This document shows, one piece after another, positions 27,276 to 36,713 of a stretch of DNA of 64,000 nt. Source of the stretch: Pseudomonas viridiflava. GTDB taxonomy: Bacteria; Pseudomonadota; Gammaproteobacteria; Pseudomonadales; Pseudomonadaceae. The notes under the pieces are model-generated. The model was given only the letters and a program-made list of their open reading frames with translations, made no database searches and was not told the DNA's origin. The DNA is taken from the NCBI RefSeq assembly GCF_900590755.1, contig NZ_UUOC01000004.1:62001-126000 (forward strand), given 5' to 3'. Within the stretch, counting starts at the first letter, position 1. The number at the start of each line of letters is the position of its first letter. Made by a program: the position numbers and the translations under genes.

Positions 27276-28711
27276 TGCGTTTGTCTGAACTCAAGAACGC
27301 AGGCCGCAGCCCCGCCTTGCCGATCAACCTGGCGTTGGCCGATGCAGCAGGTCCCGCCGAGCTGCAATTGCTGACTCTGCTGCGGGTGTTGCCCGGTCAG
27401 CGCTATGTAGGCGCAGGCGTGTGGCGCGGTCGACCGGTGTTGGCCAAATTGCTGGTCGGGCAAAAGGCCCCACGGCATTTTCAGCGCGAGCTGGAAGGCG
27501 TGCGCTTGCTGGCCGCACAAGGCATGACCACGCCGTTGCTGCTGGCTGATGGTCTTGAGCAGAACGAAGGTGGCTGGCTGCTGTTCGAGTTTCTGGAGTC
27601 GCAAAGCCTTGGCGATGCCTGGGCTGAAGTCGAAAACCAGACCCCGCTCAACGATGCTCAGCAAACGGTACTGGGCGAAGCGTTATCGGCCATTGCGCAA
27701 CTGCACGCCAAAGGGTTGTGGCAGGAAGACCTGCATCTGGACAATCTGCTGCGCAGCCACGGCAAGCTGTACCTGATCGACGGTGCGGGAATCCGCGTCG
27801 AAGAAGCCGGCAAGCCGCTGTCCCGGCAAAAGGTGCTGGAAAACCTCGGGGTGTTCTTTGCCCAGTTGCCCAAGTCCCTTGAGCCGTTCACCGAAGAATT
27901 GCTGGTGCATTACCTGCTCAGCAATGGCGAACACGGCCTGCCGATGGAAGCCTTGCAGAAGCAGATCGACAAGGTTCGCAGCTGGCGCCTGAAGGATTAT
28001 CTGGAAAAGGCTGGGCGTGATTGCAGTCTTTTCAGCGTGGAAGACGGAGCGTCCGGATTGCGGGCGATTCGCCGGGAAGAAGAGGCCGCGATGTTACCGG
28101 TACTTGCCCAGGCGGATGAATTGCTCGACCAGGGTCACCTGTATAAAACCGGTGGTGCGGCGAGCGTCGGGCGGGTTGAGGTCAATGGCCGCAGCCTGGT
28201 GATCAAGCGCTACAACATCAAAGATGTTGCCCATTGGTTCAAGCGCTTCTGGCGCCCGAGCCGGGCGTGGCATTCGTGGCGTGAAGGCAACCGCCTGTTG
28301 TTCCTCGGCATCGCTACGCCCAAGCCATTGGCTTTGCTGGAAAAACGGGTGCTGGGGTTGCGCAGCAAGGCGTATCTGGTGACTGAGTATTTGCCAGGGC
28401 CGGACATCATCGAGCGTTTCGCGCCTTATGTCGCCTCGGGTGACGCGCCGGAAAGTGAGCTGGTTGCGCTGGATAAGCTCTTCCAGCAACTGATCAGCGA
28501 GCGCATCAGCCACGGCGATCTGAAAGGCCATAACGTGTTCTGGCATCAGGATCGCTGGGCGTTGATCGATCTGGACGCCATGTGTCAGCACAGCTCGCAA
28601 AGCTCATTCGCCACTGCCTTCGCGCGTGATCGCGCCCGCTTCATGCGCAACTGGCCCGCCGACAGTGCGCTGCACCAATTGCTGGAGCAGCGTCTGCCAC
28701 GGGTTTTGTAA
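27275..28711 (+). CDS. Double kinase-domain protein of the LPS core cluster (PA5006-like)
   Basis: 478 aa from the ATG at 27275, overlapping the wapQ stop by one base. Contains two kinase-like lobes: an N-terminal one with VLAKLLVG and QEDLHLDNLL (about 149-158) plus LIDGAGI, and a C-terminal one with VIKRYNI and HGDLKGHNVF (about 411-420) plus LIDLDAM. The first lacks the usual His before Asp (Gln instead). Probably acts on LPS core or its precursors, by location only; substrate unknown. Last gene of the packed run; a REP pair and an inserted block follow. Confidence 0.85.
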   Translation: MRLSELKNAGRSPALPINLALADAAGPAELQLLTLLRVLPGQRYVGAGVWRGRPVLAKLLVGQKAPRHFQRELEGVRLLAAQGMTTPLLLADGLEQNEGGWLLFEFLESQSLGDAWAEVENQTPLNDAQQTVLGEALSAIAQLHAKGLWQEDLHLDNLLRSHGKLYLIDGAGIRVEEAGKPLSRQKVLENLGVFFAQLPKSLEPFTEELLVHYLLSNGEHGLPMEALQKQIDKVRSWRLKDYLEKAGRDCSLFSVEDGASGLRAIRREEEAAMLPVLAQADELLDQGHLYKTGGAASVGRVEVNGRSLVIKRYNIKDVAHWFKRFWRPSRAWHSWREGNRLLFLGIATPKPLALLEKRVLGLRSKAYLVTEYLPGPDIIERFAPYVASGDAPESELVALDKLFQQLISERISHGDLKGHNVFWHQDRWALIDLDAMCQHSSQSSFATAFARDRARFMRNWPADSALHQLLEQRLPRVL

Positions 28712-28742
28712 ACGCTGGAGCTGTGTGCAATGCGCATTTCTA

Positions 28743-28832
28743 GTGGGACCGGCTTTAGCCGGGAAGGCGGCATTTCAGGTGACGCATGTGCAGCGCATGT
28801 CCCGGCCCCTTCCCGGCTAAAGCCGGTCCCAC
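28743..28832. repeat. REP pair, family A, at left edge of the inserted block
   Basis: GTGGGACCGGCTTTAGCCGG and inverted partner, 31 bp after the double-kinase gene. A fragment of a family C palindrome (GTTGGAGCGAGTGGGCGCTC) follows at about 28852-28876. These mark the left boundary of non-core DNA. Confidence 0.92.
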
Positions 28833-28899
28833 AGGGGATAATCGGTCTCCGTTGGAGCGAGTGGGCGCTCCTACGGATCGGCGTTTATCCGGAGAATGC

Positions 28900-30663
28900 T
28901 CACGCCACCCTTGTCAGGTTTATCTCCTCCAGGCCGACAATCAGCGCATCCATATCCTCGAAAGGTTTCTGGTGCACGGTGGACCAAGTGGCTCGCTCTA
29001 TATAAACCTCGCCCTGGGCATTAACCTTTACCGGCGTGCGATGGATCACGTTGTCTCGTGAGCGATGGACGATAACCGGCAGGTTGTCGGTGCTTTCCTC
29101 AATCAGGAACAACCCCGGCCTGGTCAAGCGTTCAGAAACAGGCAGCGATTGTGCAGGCCTCACCGGCACCAACGGTTTGAGGGTTTCCATCTCCAGCCGC
29201 AGATCACTCTTGATGACGCTTTGTCGGTCGGTCAGCCCAATTTTCATTTTCTGACCGGGATCTATAAAAACACCCTGAGACTGGCCAGGCCTAACATCAA
29301 CCACTCGGATACCGATGCCGCCTTCCAGCTCGGCCAGGCCCGGGACGATTTTCTCGTACGTGTTGGCGTGGCTGTTACCCACCAGCGCAATCCACTTGTG
29401 TGCGCCCATGACTTCCTGATGTTTGCGTATCGTGCGCGACGCGAAGTAGCTGAACATTTGCTGTCGTGTGGAAAGCGCAGGATGGTCAATTTCTCTGATG
29501 TGGTAACTGGCGGCGCAGTCGATAGCCCTGACCTCCAGGCCATTGGCGCGTGCGTTGATCACCAGTTGCTCGAAGGTGTAGATGCCATCGGCGTCGGTCT
29601 GATGGCCGAGGTCGAGTTTCTTCAGGTCATGGAGCAGGGTTTTGCTCATGTGACCGGTTTCGACGAAACGGTCCAGGTCTGCCTGGTGCACGTCGCTGAG
29701 CAAGTGCTCCAGGTACAGCGTCTTCACGTCTTGCCGGGCCAGCAGCGGCATGCTGTCGATGATCAGTTTTTTGCTGGCGATGGATGAGTGTTTTTCGCCA
29801 ATCACCACGCCGTTTGTATGTTGATAAAGATCTTCAAGCAAATCACCCTGGCTGATTCCTGGCGACACGGAGGGTACTGTCGGTCGGCTTGGTAACTCGT
29901 GGGCAATAATCTTGCGCGCGTCTTTCTGGAGTTTGGTGCGCAGATTGAAAAAGCTGTCGCGAACCAACGAGTATTCTTCGTTCGCGATGAAAAATTGAGA
30001 GTGCAGTCCCTTTCTTTCGAAGTTGATCAACTCATGCAGGCTGTTTCGAGTGTCGGCAGGCATGCCGTAGACCGTATCGGACAACGATAACTGAATGGCG
30101 GTAGGTGGGGTTTCAACGGGCCAGTTTTGCGCATCGATTGCCTGCCACTCACCGGTTTCCTTCCATTCAAAACCAGGCTTGCCGACAAAGGTATTGTCGA
30201 TTTCATCCCCCGCGATTCCGTGGACTTGTCGATGCAGCGCTTTATCCAGCTGGCTTGGCGGTAGGTTTGTTACGGCTGGTGTTACGACGGAGATGCTTTG
30301 CTCCCTGATCAGCGGGTTGGCCATTTCAATCTTGAAGTCGGCCTTGCCGAATGCCGTGCCAGTGGCTTCGATATCCCGGCTGATGAGCGTCGGCCTCCCC
30401 TGGGCCACGTCTTGCACGCGGATGCTGATTGCACCGTGCAGCTCGGCGATGCCTGGGACTTGTTGCCAGGTATTGGCCAGTTTTTGATCGAGCAATGCAA
30501 CCCAGCGCCGTTCAGGATGGGCAGCAGTATCGGCATTGATCAGAAGATAACTGAAGTAATTGCTCATTTTCTGATCACCGGCAACATCTGCAACGGCCGA
30601 TACCACCGGGTTGTGGATCAGTGGATAACTGACCGATGAGCTGAGCGGACGGACTTCCAGGCC
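28900..30663 (-). pseudogene. 3' fragment of a toxin with tandem TIKI/ChaN-like domains
   Basis: Minus-strand reading frame open through this span but lacking a start and 5' end. Near its 3' end it holds one full domain (about 29,790-29,190) with VIGEKHSSIASKKL, TLYLEHLLSDVHQADLD, GLEVRAIDC, YFASRTIRKHQ, WIALVGNSHANT and GLAELEGGIGIRVVDV. This is the GExH...NSHA pattern of the ChaN/EreA/TIKI-like fold used as effector domain in some Pseudomonas toxins. Upstream lies a second, partial copy (GLEVRPLSSS; YFSYLLINA; WVALLDQKLANT; GIAELHGAISIRVQDV) that lacks its GExH half, with DQKLA where the intact copy has GNSHA. The match stops sharply at 30,663. Likely not functional. Confidence 0.7.
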
Positions 30664-31488
30664 GTGGCGGTGTTGGGGCCTGCCTGTAGCACACCTGAGT
30701 TTCGGCAAGGGTTGTTCAGTTCTGACTCCAAGCCGCCCAAGCCGATAGAGACACCTGAGGGTAAGGCGCTTCGGCTGGCTCATGTGTTTGGCCCAGACCG
30801 CGCCGAGCGGGAACAACAACTGGCTGTATTGCTGGCGTTGCAGTGGCGAAAACAACAGGTCGAACCCATCGAATTGCGACCTTTGCAGTGTTACTGGCAA
30901 GGCTCGGTTCCCGCGTGGCAGGCCTTTGTTGAACAGATGGCGAAGTCCTGGCCACAGGTTGAATTGCCCGAGACCCCTGAGGCTTGGCAGGGCATCGATA
31001 GCCTGGACGCCATCATTGATCAATTGCAGCGCGCACCATCAGGCGCCCGCATTTTGTGTGCCGGTTGCCAATCGCTATCTATCCAGCGCGAGCCCCCCTT
31101 GCTGTCAGGTGAGTCTGCCGTGCTGTGGCTGTTTGCCCTGCAGGGTGGCGTGCTTTTTAGCCGAGGCGAATGGTATGCAGCCGACACCGAAACCCTGCCG
31201 TCGGTGGCCGAGCGCGTTTTACAACAAAGCGAATTAGCGGCCCCGCCGTCCAAGTGCGTGTTGTTTTCTCAACCCGATGTGCCCGACCTGTCCGACATCG
31301 GCTGGGACATCCGGCAAAACCTGCAGGACGCAAACTTTGGTGCCTTGGGCGAATTGGAGGCCATGGTCGCAATGACCTTGGCGGCTTCCCTTGCTCAATA
31401 CCAAGGGAAACCTTGTGCGTGGCTGGCGAGCGATCCTCAGCACACCCTGGCTCTAGGAATTGTTGAATCAAATGACTCAAGTAATTGA
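30664..31488 (+). pseudogene. 5'-truncated hypothetical protein of a type VI secretion locus
   Basis: About 275 codons from a GTG exactly at the junction with the toxin fragment. The protein (ALRLAHVFGPDRAEREQQL; VLWLFALQGGVLFSRGEWYA; CVLFSQPDVPDLSDIGWDI; GALGELEAMVAMTLAASLAQ) looks like genuine coding sequence, but I recognise no family. The natural N-terminus is probably missing, because the frame begins at the breakpoint. Overlaps the next gene by 17 bases, as in an operon, and that gene is a TssM remnant, so a type VI secretion context is inferred. Confidence 0.5.
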
Positions 31489-32560
31489 AACGCCCAAAAT
31501 GTCCGCCGGGCGAACGGCGCTGTTGATCGCTGCTGTCCTGGCGGTGGTTGTGATTGTGGTTGGCGTGGCGTGGTGGTTTTGGGGCGGTGCCCAGCCGATC
31601 AAACTTGCAGCGCTGCGCGAGCTGCTGCTCAAGGCTCTGATCTGCTGGGTGCTGGCAACCATTGCCGTATTGCTGGTGTGGAAGTTTGTGCTTAATGGCA
31701 TCCGCAACCTGATGTTCAGCGCCCAGTCACTGCCAACTGTTCCTGAACCTGAAGTTGCCAAGCCTGATACCTGCCGGGCGCTACGTACTCGGCTAACGCG
31801 AGACCACGGCCGCCTCTGGCGCCGCAAAACCCGCGTCCTCCTAGTCATCGGCGAACCCGAGCAGATCGAAGCCATCGCCCCCGGCTTGACTCAACACCAA
31901 TGGCTGATCGGCCAGAACACGGTGTTGCTGTGGGGCGGCAGTACCCAGACAAACCTTTCTGACGCCTTCAAGCGATGGCACGGCCTGAGCCGCTGGCGGC
32001 CGTTGGATGGTGTGGTCTGGGCGCTGGATAAAAACCAGAGCGCGGACGGTGCCGCGATGCGAGTCGGGGTTCAGCAGGTTCAGGGTTTGGCTCAGACGCT
32101 GTGCTGGCAGTTGCCATTGTATGTGTGGCAGGTCTGCGCCAGCGAGTGGAAGCAGGATGGCCGGGAGGAGCAGCCGGTGGGTTGCCTGTTGCCTGCGCCA
32201 TTCACGGCAGAGCAACTGGAAGCTGGTTTGGGCGAGCTGGTCCAGCCTTTGCAGCAGCTGGGTATCGCCCAGGTTGAGGAAACCATGAGCCATGACTTTT
32301 TGTGGCGGCTGTCCTACGACCTGCAAACTGAAGGCATTGCCCGCTGGCGCAAGGCGCTCTCGCCCTTGTTGGGTTACGTTGCCCGTCAAGCGCCGTTGCG
32401 TGGGTTGTGGTTCAGCCTGCCGCTGCAACGGGCGCAAAGCGAGGGAGACAATACTTGGCCGCCCGAGGAGAGTTGGCTGGGTGTAGTTGAAGACAGGAAC
32501 GGCAACCCGCGACGCCTTGGCGGGCATCCCGCTCGGGTCTGGGTCCGCGCGGCCCATTAG
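31472..32560 (+). pseudogene. N-terminal part of a TssM/ImcF-like T6SS membrane protein
   Basis: 362 codons from the ATG at 31472. Two transmembrane helices (about residues 15-40 and 52-75), then a soluble domain with RLTRDHGRLWRRKTRVLLVIGEPEQ, TVLLWGGS, RPLDGVVWALDK and FLWRLSYDLQTEGIARWRKAL, as in the N-terminal region of one TssM branch. The protein ends at a TAG at 32558-32560, directly where the C-terminal TssM part begins in another frame. Best read as the front of one tssM gene whose middle has been deleted. Branch assignment is from memory. Confidence 0.55.
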
Positions 32561-33648
32561 ACGCCACCTTCGGCCCGTTACTGGCGCTGCTCGGCAAAGC
32601 CCAGGAAGACACGCACGGCGATGAAAAACTCAGCCTGCAAGCCTTCCTCACTCGCGTTACGCGGGTGCGGCTGAAGCTGCAACAGATCAGCAATGCCCCC
32701 AACCCGCAGGAAATGACCCAGGCCATGGCGCAGACTGTGTTTCAGGGCAACAGCGTCGACTTGACCGACACCCAGGCTTACGGCCGTTTGATTGCCGCCA
32801 GCCTCGGTGCCGAGTGGGGTTCGGTGGGCAACACGTTGTTTGTGCAGCCACTGGATCAGGCCTGGCAAAAAGTCCTGCAACCCTCGGCGGCGAGCCTGAA
32901 TAAACAGTGGCAGCGCGCAGTCGTCAACGAATGGGACAAGGCCTTCACCGGGCGTTATCCGTTTGCCGCCACTGACAGCGACGTCTCGCTGCCCATGCTC
33001 GGGCAGATGATCCGCGCCAACTCTGGCCACATCGAACAATTCTTGCAAAGCCAACTGGCCGGGATCCTGCGTAAGGAAGGCGGCCAGTGGGTGGCCGACT
33101 CCCGGCACAGCCAGGGTCTGCGCCTGAACCCGCAATTCCTGACGGCTATCAACCAACTCAGCCACGTGGCCGATGTGCTCTACACCGACGGCGGCCTGGG
33201 CCTGAGCTTTGACCTGCAAGGCAAGGCCGTGGCGGAGATCATCGACACCACCTTCACCGTCAACGGCGTGACCCACCACTACTTCAACCAGCGAGAAAAA
33301 TGGCAACGCTTCGACTGGCCCGGCCGCAGCGACTACCCCGGCGCGCAACTGCGCTGGACCAGCGTCTACACCAGCGAACGCCTGTACGGCGACTACCAAG
33401 GCACCTGGGGCCTGATCCGCCTACTGGAAAACGCCAAAGTCACCCTGCTCGATGACGGCGAAAGCCGCTACCACCTCGTCATCAAAGCCCCCGACGGTCA
33501 GGACCTGAACTGGCACATGCGCACGGAAATGGGCGCGGGGCCGCTTGCGCTGCTAAAGCTGCGCGGCTTCAAGATGCCGAAGGAGATATTTCTGACGGAA
33601 CGCAAAGCCACTGAGCGTGAAAAAAACGTCAAGGCAAAGAGGACCTAA
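32560..33648 (+). pseudogene. C-terminal part of T6SS membrane-complex protein TssM (IcmF/VasK)
   Basis: About 362 codons open from 32560 without a start; a GTG at 32665 is the first possible start. The sequence is clearly the TssM C-terminus: LQAFLTRVTRVRLKLQQ, ADSDVSLPMLGQMIR-like region, HYFNQREKWQRFDWPG, LRWTSVYTSERLYGDYQGTWG, LIRLLENAKVT and TEMGAGPLALLKLRGFKMP. TssM spans the inner membrane and periplasm in the type VI machine; this piece lacks the IcmF central domain and membrane anchors. No other T6SS gene is nearby, so it is a relic. A 14-bp perfect hairpin follows. Confidence 0.75.
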
Positions 33649-33655
33649 ACAGGCA

Positions 33656-33696
33656 CACGCAATCAGGACAGGGTTTGGCCTAGTCCTGATTGCGTG
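33656..33696. terminator. Perfect 14-bp hairpin after the tssM remnant
   Basis: CACGCAATCAGGAC at 33656-33669 pairs exactly with GTCCTGATTGCGTG at 33683-33696; loop of 13 bases. No T-run on either side, so it may be a terminator relic or other structured element. It marks the right edge of the inserted block. Confidence 0.45.
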
Positions 33697-33743
33697 CTCG
33701 GACCACTGACCTCAATGACGAGCAAATCCCCCCGCCATTACGC

Positions 33744-33749
33744 TATAAT
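33744..33749 (+). promoter_or_regulatory. Candidate -10 box (TATAAT) for wapO operon
   Basis: A perfect TATAAT lies 93 bp before the wapO start, just beyond the inserted block. No good -35 is seen at 16-18 bp, so only the -10 is proposed. It would give the downstream core genes their own promoter after the interruption. Confidence 0.4.
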
Positions 33750-33841
33750 CCCGCGCTTTAGCTGATCCTCGCCCGCTGCGGGGACACACATTTTTCTCGG
33801 GCGCCTGGCGCCTGCATGCAGACTAAAGAGGCTAGACCCTA

Positions 33842-35599
33842 GTGGCATTGACGATCCTTGGCCTGTCCGGCGCCCTTAGCCATGATCCTTCCGCAGCTCT
33901 ATACATCGACGGCAAGCTGGTGGCCGCGGCGGAAGAAGAGCGCTTCGTTCGCGATAAACATGCAAAGAACCGCATGCCCTACGAGTCGGCGAAGTTCTGT
34001 CTTGAGCAAGCGGGTATCAAGCCTTCCGACGTTGATGTGGTGGCGATTCCGTTCGCGCCGATCAGCCTGTTCGGCAAGGCGCGCTGGCACTATGCCAAGC
34101 GTTACTGGTACGCCCCGGATCGTGCGCTTGATGCGCTGCTGATGGGCAATCGCCGCTACAAGCGCTATCGCAACAAGATCGTCTGGTGCCTGGAGCAGCT
34201 GGGTTTTGATCCGAAGAAGATCAAGATCGAGCCGGTCGAGCACCATTTGGCTCACGCTTCCAGCGCTTACCACTGCTCGGGTTTCAAAGAGAAAACCGCG
34301 ATTCTGGGGATCGATGGCAAGGGCGAGTACGCCACGACGTTCTTTGGTTACGGCGAAAACGGCAAGATTCACAAGATCAAAGAATTCTTCGATCCGGATT
34401 CCCTGGGCGGCCTGTATGGCGCGATCACTGAATTCCTTGGCTTCGAGATGCTCGACGGCGAATTCAAAGTGATGGGCATGGCGCCGTATGGCGATGCCAG
34501 CAAGTACGATTTCTCGCGTCTGGCGACTTTCGAAAACGGCGAACTGGTGATCAACACCGAGCTGGCCAACGTCATTGGTCTGCGTCGTTATAAAGAGAAG
34601 GGCAAGGGTTTCTACTTCTCGCCGAAGCTGATCGAGTGGCTGGGTCCGAAGCGTGAAGGCGATATCGCCGACGAGCCGTACATCCACTACGCGGCAAGCA
34701 TGCAGGCGCTGTTCGAGAAGCTGGCGTTGCAGATGATGGACCATTATCTGGGCGACATCCTCAAGGAAACCGGCAAGATCGCCTTCGCGGGCGGCTGTGC
34801 GCTGAACGTGAAGCTGAACCAGAAAATCATCGCCCGTCCGGAAGTCAAAGAGCTGTTCGTGCAGCCCGCTTCCGGCGACGCCGGTACTGCGGTGGGCGCT
34901 GCGGCTTACGTTTCCCATGCCCGTGGCGTGCCGGTCGAGAAGATGGAACATGTCTATCTCGGCCCGTCGTACACCAATGAAGATGTGATCGCGGCCTGTG
35001 CCCGTCACCCGAGCAAGCCGGTCTGGCGCCAGATCGAAAACACCCCTGAGCGCATCGCGCAAATCATGGTCGCGGGGAACCCGGTTGCCTGGTTCCAGGG
35101 CCGTATGGAGTTCGGTCCGCGCGCACTGGGTGGTCGTTCGATCATCGGTTGCCCGAGCGTGGCTGGCGTGGCTGATCGCATTAACCATCAGATCAAGTTC
35201 CGCGAGCGCTGGAGGCCTTTCTGCCCGTCGATGCTCGACACCGTCGCGCCGCAGATGATCAAGATTGATCACCCTGCACCCTTCATGACCTTCACCTTTG
35301 AAGTGGCTGAAGAGTGGAAGACCCGCGTGCCTGAAGTCGTTCACGAAGACGGCACGTCCCGCGCCCAGGTGCTCAAGCGCGAGTACAACCCGCGCTACTA
35401 CGACATGATGAAAGCGCTGGAAAACCTCACCGGCAACGGCGTGTCACTGAACACTTCGCTGAACCGCCGTGGCGAGCCGATGATCTGCTCGCCAACGGAT
35501 GCCCTGAACATGTTCTTCGGCTCGGATCTCGAGTACCTGATCATGGAAGACATCCTGGTGGTCAAAGACGGCGTGGAAACTTATGACACGCTCGGCTGA
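33842..35599 (+). CDS. wapO: LPS core O-carbamoyltransferase (NodU/CmcH family)
   Basis: 585 aa, GTG start at 33842 with AGAGG ten bases upstream. N-terminus [33 protein letters not shown] (in parts: [27 protein letters not shown]) and [18 protein letters not shown] are typical of NodU/CmcH/TobZ carbamoyltransferases. The C-terminal YrdC-related region has [10 protein letters not shown] and [11 protein letters not shown]. It should carbamoylate heptose II of the core, as proposed for PA5005. Its last 17 bases overlap the next gene. In P. aeruginosa it follows the double-kinase gene directly; here the 5-kb block separates them. Confidence 0.9.
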   Translation: MALTILGLSGALSHDPSAALYIDGKLVAAAEEERFVRDKHAKNRMPYESAKFCLEQAGIKPSDVDVVAIPFAPISLFGKARWHYAKRYWYAPDRALDALLMGNRRYKRYRNKIVWCLEQLGFDPKKIKIEPVEHHLAHASSAYHCSGFKEKTAILGIDGKGEYATTFFGYGENGKIHKIKEFFDPDSLGGLYGAITEFLGFEMLDGEFKVMGMAPYGDASKYDFSRLATFENGELVINTELANVIGLRRYKEKGKGFYFSPKLIEWLGPKREGDIADEPYIHYAASMQALFEKLALQMMDHYLGDILKETGKIAFAGGCALNVKLNQKIIARPEVKELFVQPASGDAGTAVGAAAYVSHARGVPVEKMEHVYLGPSYTNEDVIAACARHPSKPVWRQIENTPERIAQIMVAGNPVAWFQGRMEFGPRALGGRSIIGCPSVAGVADRINHQIKFRERWRPFCPSMLDTVAPQMIKIDHPAPFMTFTFEVAEEWKTRVPEVVHEDGTSRAQVLKREYNPRYYDMMKALENLTGNGVSLNTSLNRRGEPMICSPTDALNMFFGSDLEYLIMEDILVVKDGVETYDTLG

Positions 35600-36713
35600 G
35601 CGCCATGTGCTGCAGTTCTGTCACGGCTATGACGGTCCGTTTCTCGATTGCGCCCGGCAGTACGCCAGCCTGTTCGTCGGCAAGGGTTACCGTGTCACCA
35701 CGGTATTCCTGACCGGCGCGGCTGATGCTGACGTGGCGGCGGGTTGCGCGTCCGATGAAGTGCTGTTTCTTGAACGCAGCTCGGCCTCGGTTCGGGGCCT
35801 GAAGCTGGGGGCTATCCGCGATCTGCGCAAGATCGCGGCGTCGCGTAATTTCAGCTTCTGCATCGCCCATCGCTTCAAACCGGTGTACATCGCGCTACTG
35901 GCAACCCGCTTGCCGGTGATTGGCGTACACCATGCCTTTGGCGACTATCAGCGACGTACCCGCAAGCTCTTCGCGCACCTGTTCCGCAGGCGTTTGAGTC
36001 TGCTGGGTGTGTCCGATGCCGTGCGCGACGACATGCGCAAGAGCCTGCCGAACTGGCCGACCGGCCGGATTCAGACGTTGTACAACCGCATCGATATCGA
36101 GCAGTTGCAAGCCAGCCAGTTGTCCGCCGAGCAGGCGCGCGTCGAGCTGGGTCTTTCGGCGTCGGCCTTTATTGTCGGCAATGTCGGGCGGCTGCATCCT
36201 GACAAGGATCAGGCCACGTTGCTGCGCGGTTTTGCCAAGGCTTTACCCAGCCTTCCACAGAACAGCCAGCTGGCGATTCTTGGCAAGGGTCGGCTTGAGC
36301 CAAAGCTCAAGGCATTGGCGCTGGAATTGGGTATTGGTTCTCAGGTGTTGTTTCTTGGGCAAGTGGCCCAAGCGAGCCTATATTACAAAGCATTCGATGT
36401 ATTCGCCTTGAGCTCTGATCACGAGCCATTCGGCATGGTGCTGCTGGAGGCCATGGTCGCTGGCGTGCCGTTGCTGGCGACCGCGTGTGGCGGGGCGAAG
36501 GAAGTGGTTGAAGGCGTGGGCGTATTGTTCCCATTCGCTGATGATGAGCGCCTGGCACATGGGCTGATTCATCTGGCGAATCTGGATGATCAACAGCGCC
36601 AGGCCTGTGCCGAATTGATGTTGCTGCGTTTACGAGAGCGGTTTTCGGATCAGGCGGTACGCGATGTGTTCTGGCGTCTGCCGCAAGTCACCAGCCTGAT
36701 TGCGGAGTCCTGA
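35583..36713 (+). CDS. wapH: Core glycosyltransferase, GT4 family (WapH-like)
   Basis: 376 aa, starting inside the wapO 3' end. GT-B fold: acceptor half with LQFCHGYDGPFLDCARQYA and FCIAHRFKPVYIALLATRL, then donor half with VGNVGRLHPDKDQATLLRGF (in parts: GNVGRLHPDKDQ) and the EPFGMVLLEAMVAGVPLLAT E-x7-E region near 285-300. By position equals PA5004, a predicted outer-core glucosyltransferase. It shares one base with the mig-14 start. The exact sugar cannot be read from the sequence. Confidence 0.85.
   Translation: MTRSAERHVLQFCHGYDGPFLDCARQYASLFVGKGYRVTTVFLTGAADADVAAGCASDEVLFLERSSASVRGLKLGAIRDLRKIAASRNFSFCIAHRFKPVYIALLATRLPVIGVHHAFGDYQRRTRKLFAHLFRRRLSLLGVSDAVRDDMRKSLPNWPTGRIQTLYNRIDIEQLQASQLSAEQARVELGLSASAFIVGNVGRLHPDKDQATLLRGFAKALPSLPQNSQLAILGKGRLEPKLKALALELGIGSQVLFLGQVAQASLYYKAFDVFALSSDHEPFGMVLLEAMVAGVPLLATACGGAKEVVEGVGVLFPFADDERLAHGLIHLANLDDQQRQACAELMLLRLRERFSDQAVRDVFWRLPQVTSLIAES

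Noticed and set aside
30664..31023. First 120 codons of the long minus-strand toxin frame
   Set aside because: Toxin similarity stops at 30,663; beyond that the frame is antisense to the plus-strand T6SS-type gene.
33899..35344. 481-codon minus-strand frame opposite wapO
   Set aside because: Antisense shadow of the carbamoyltransferase gene, no ribosome site, no recognisable domain.
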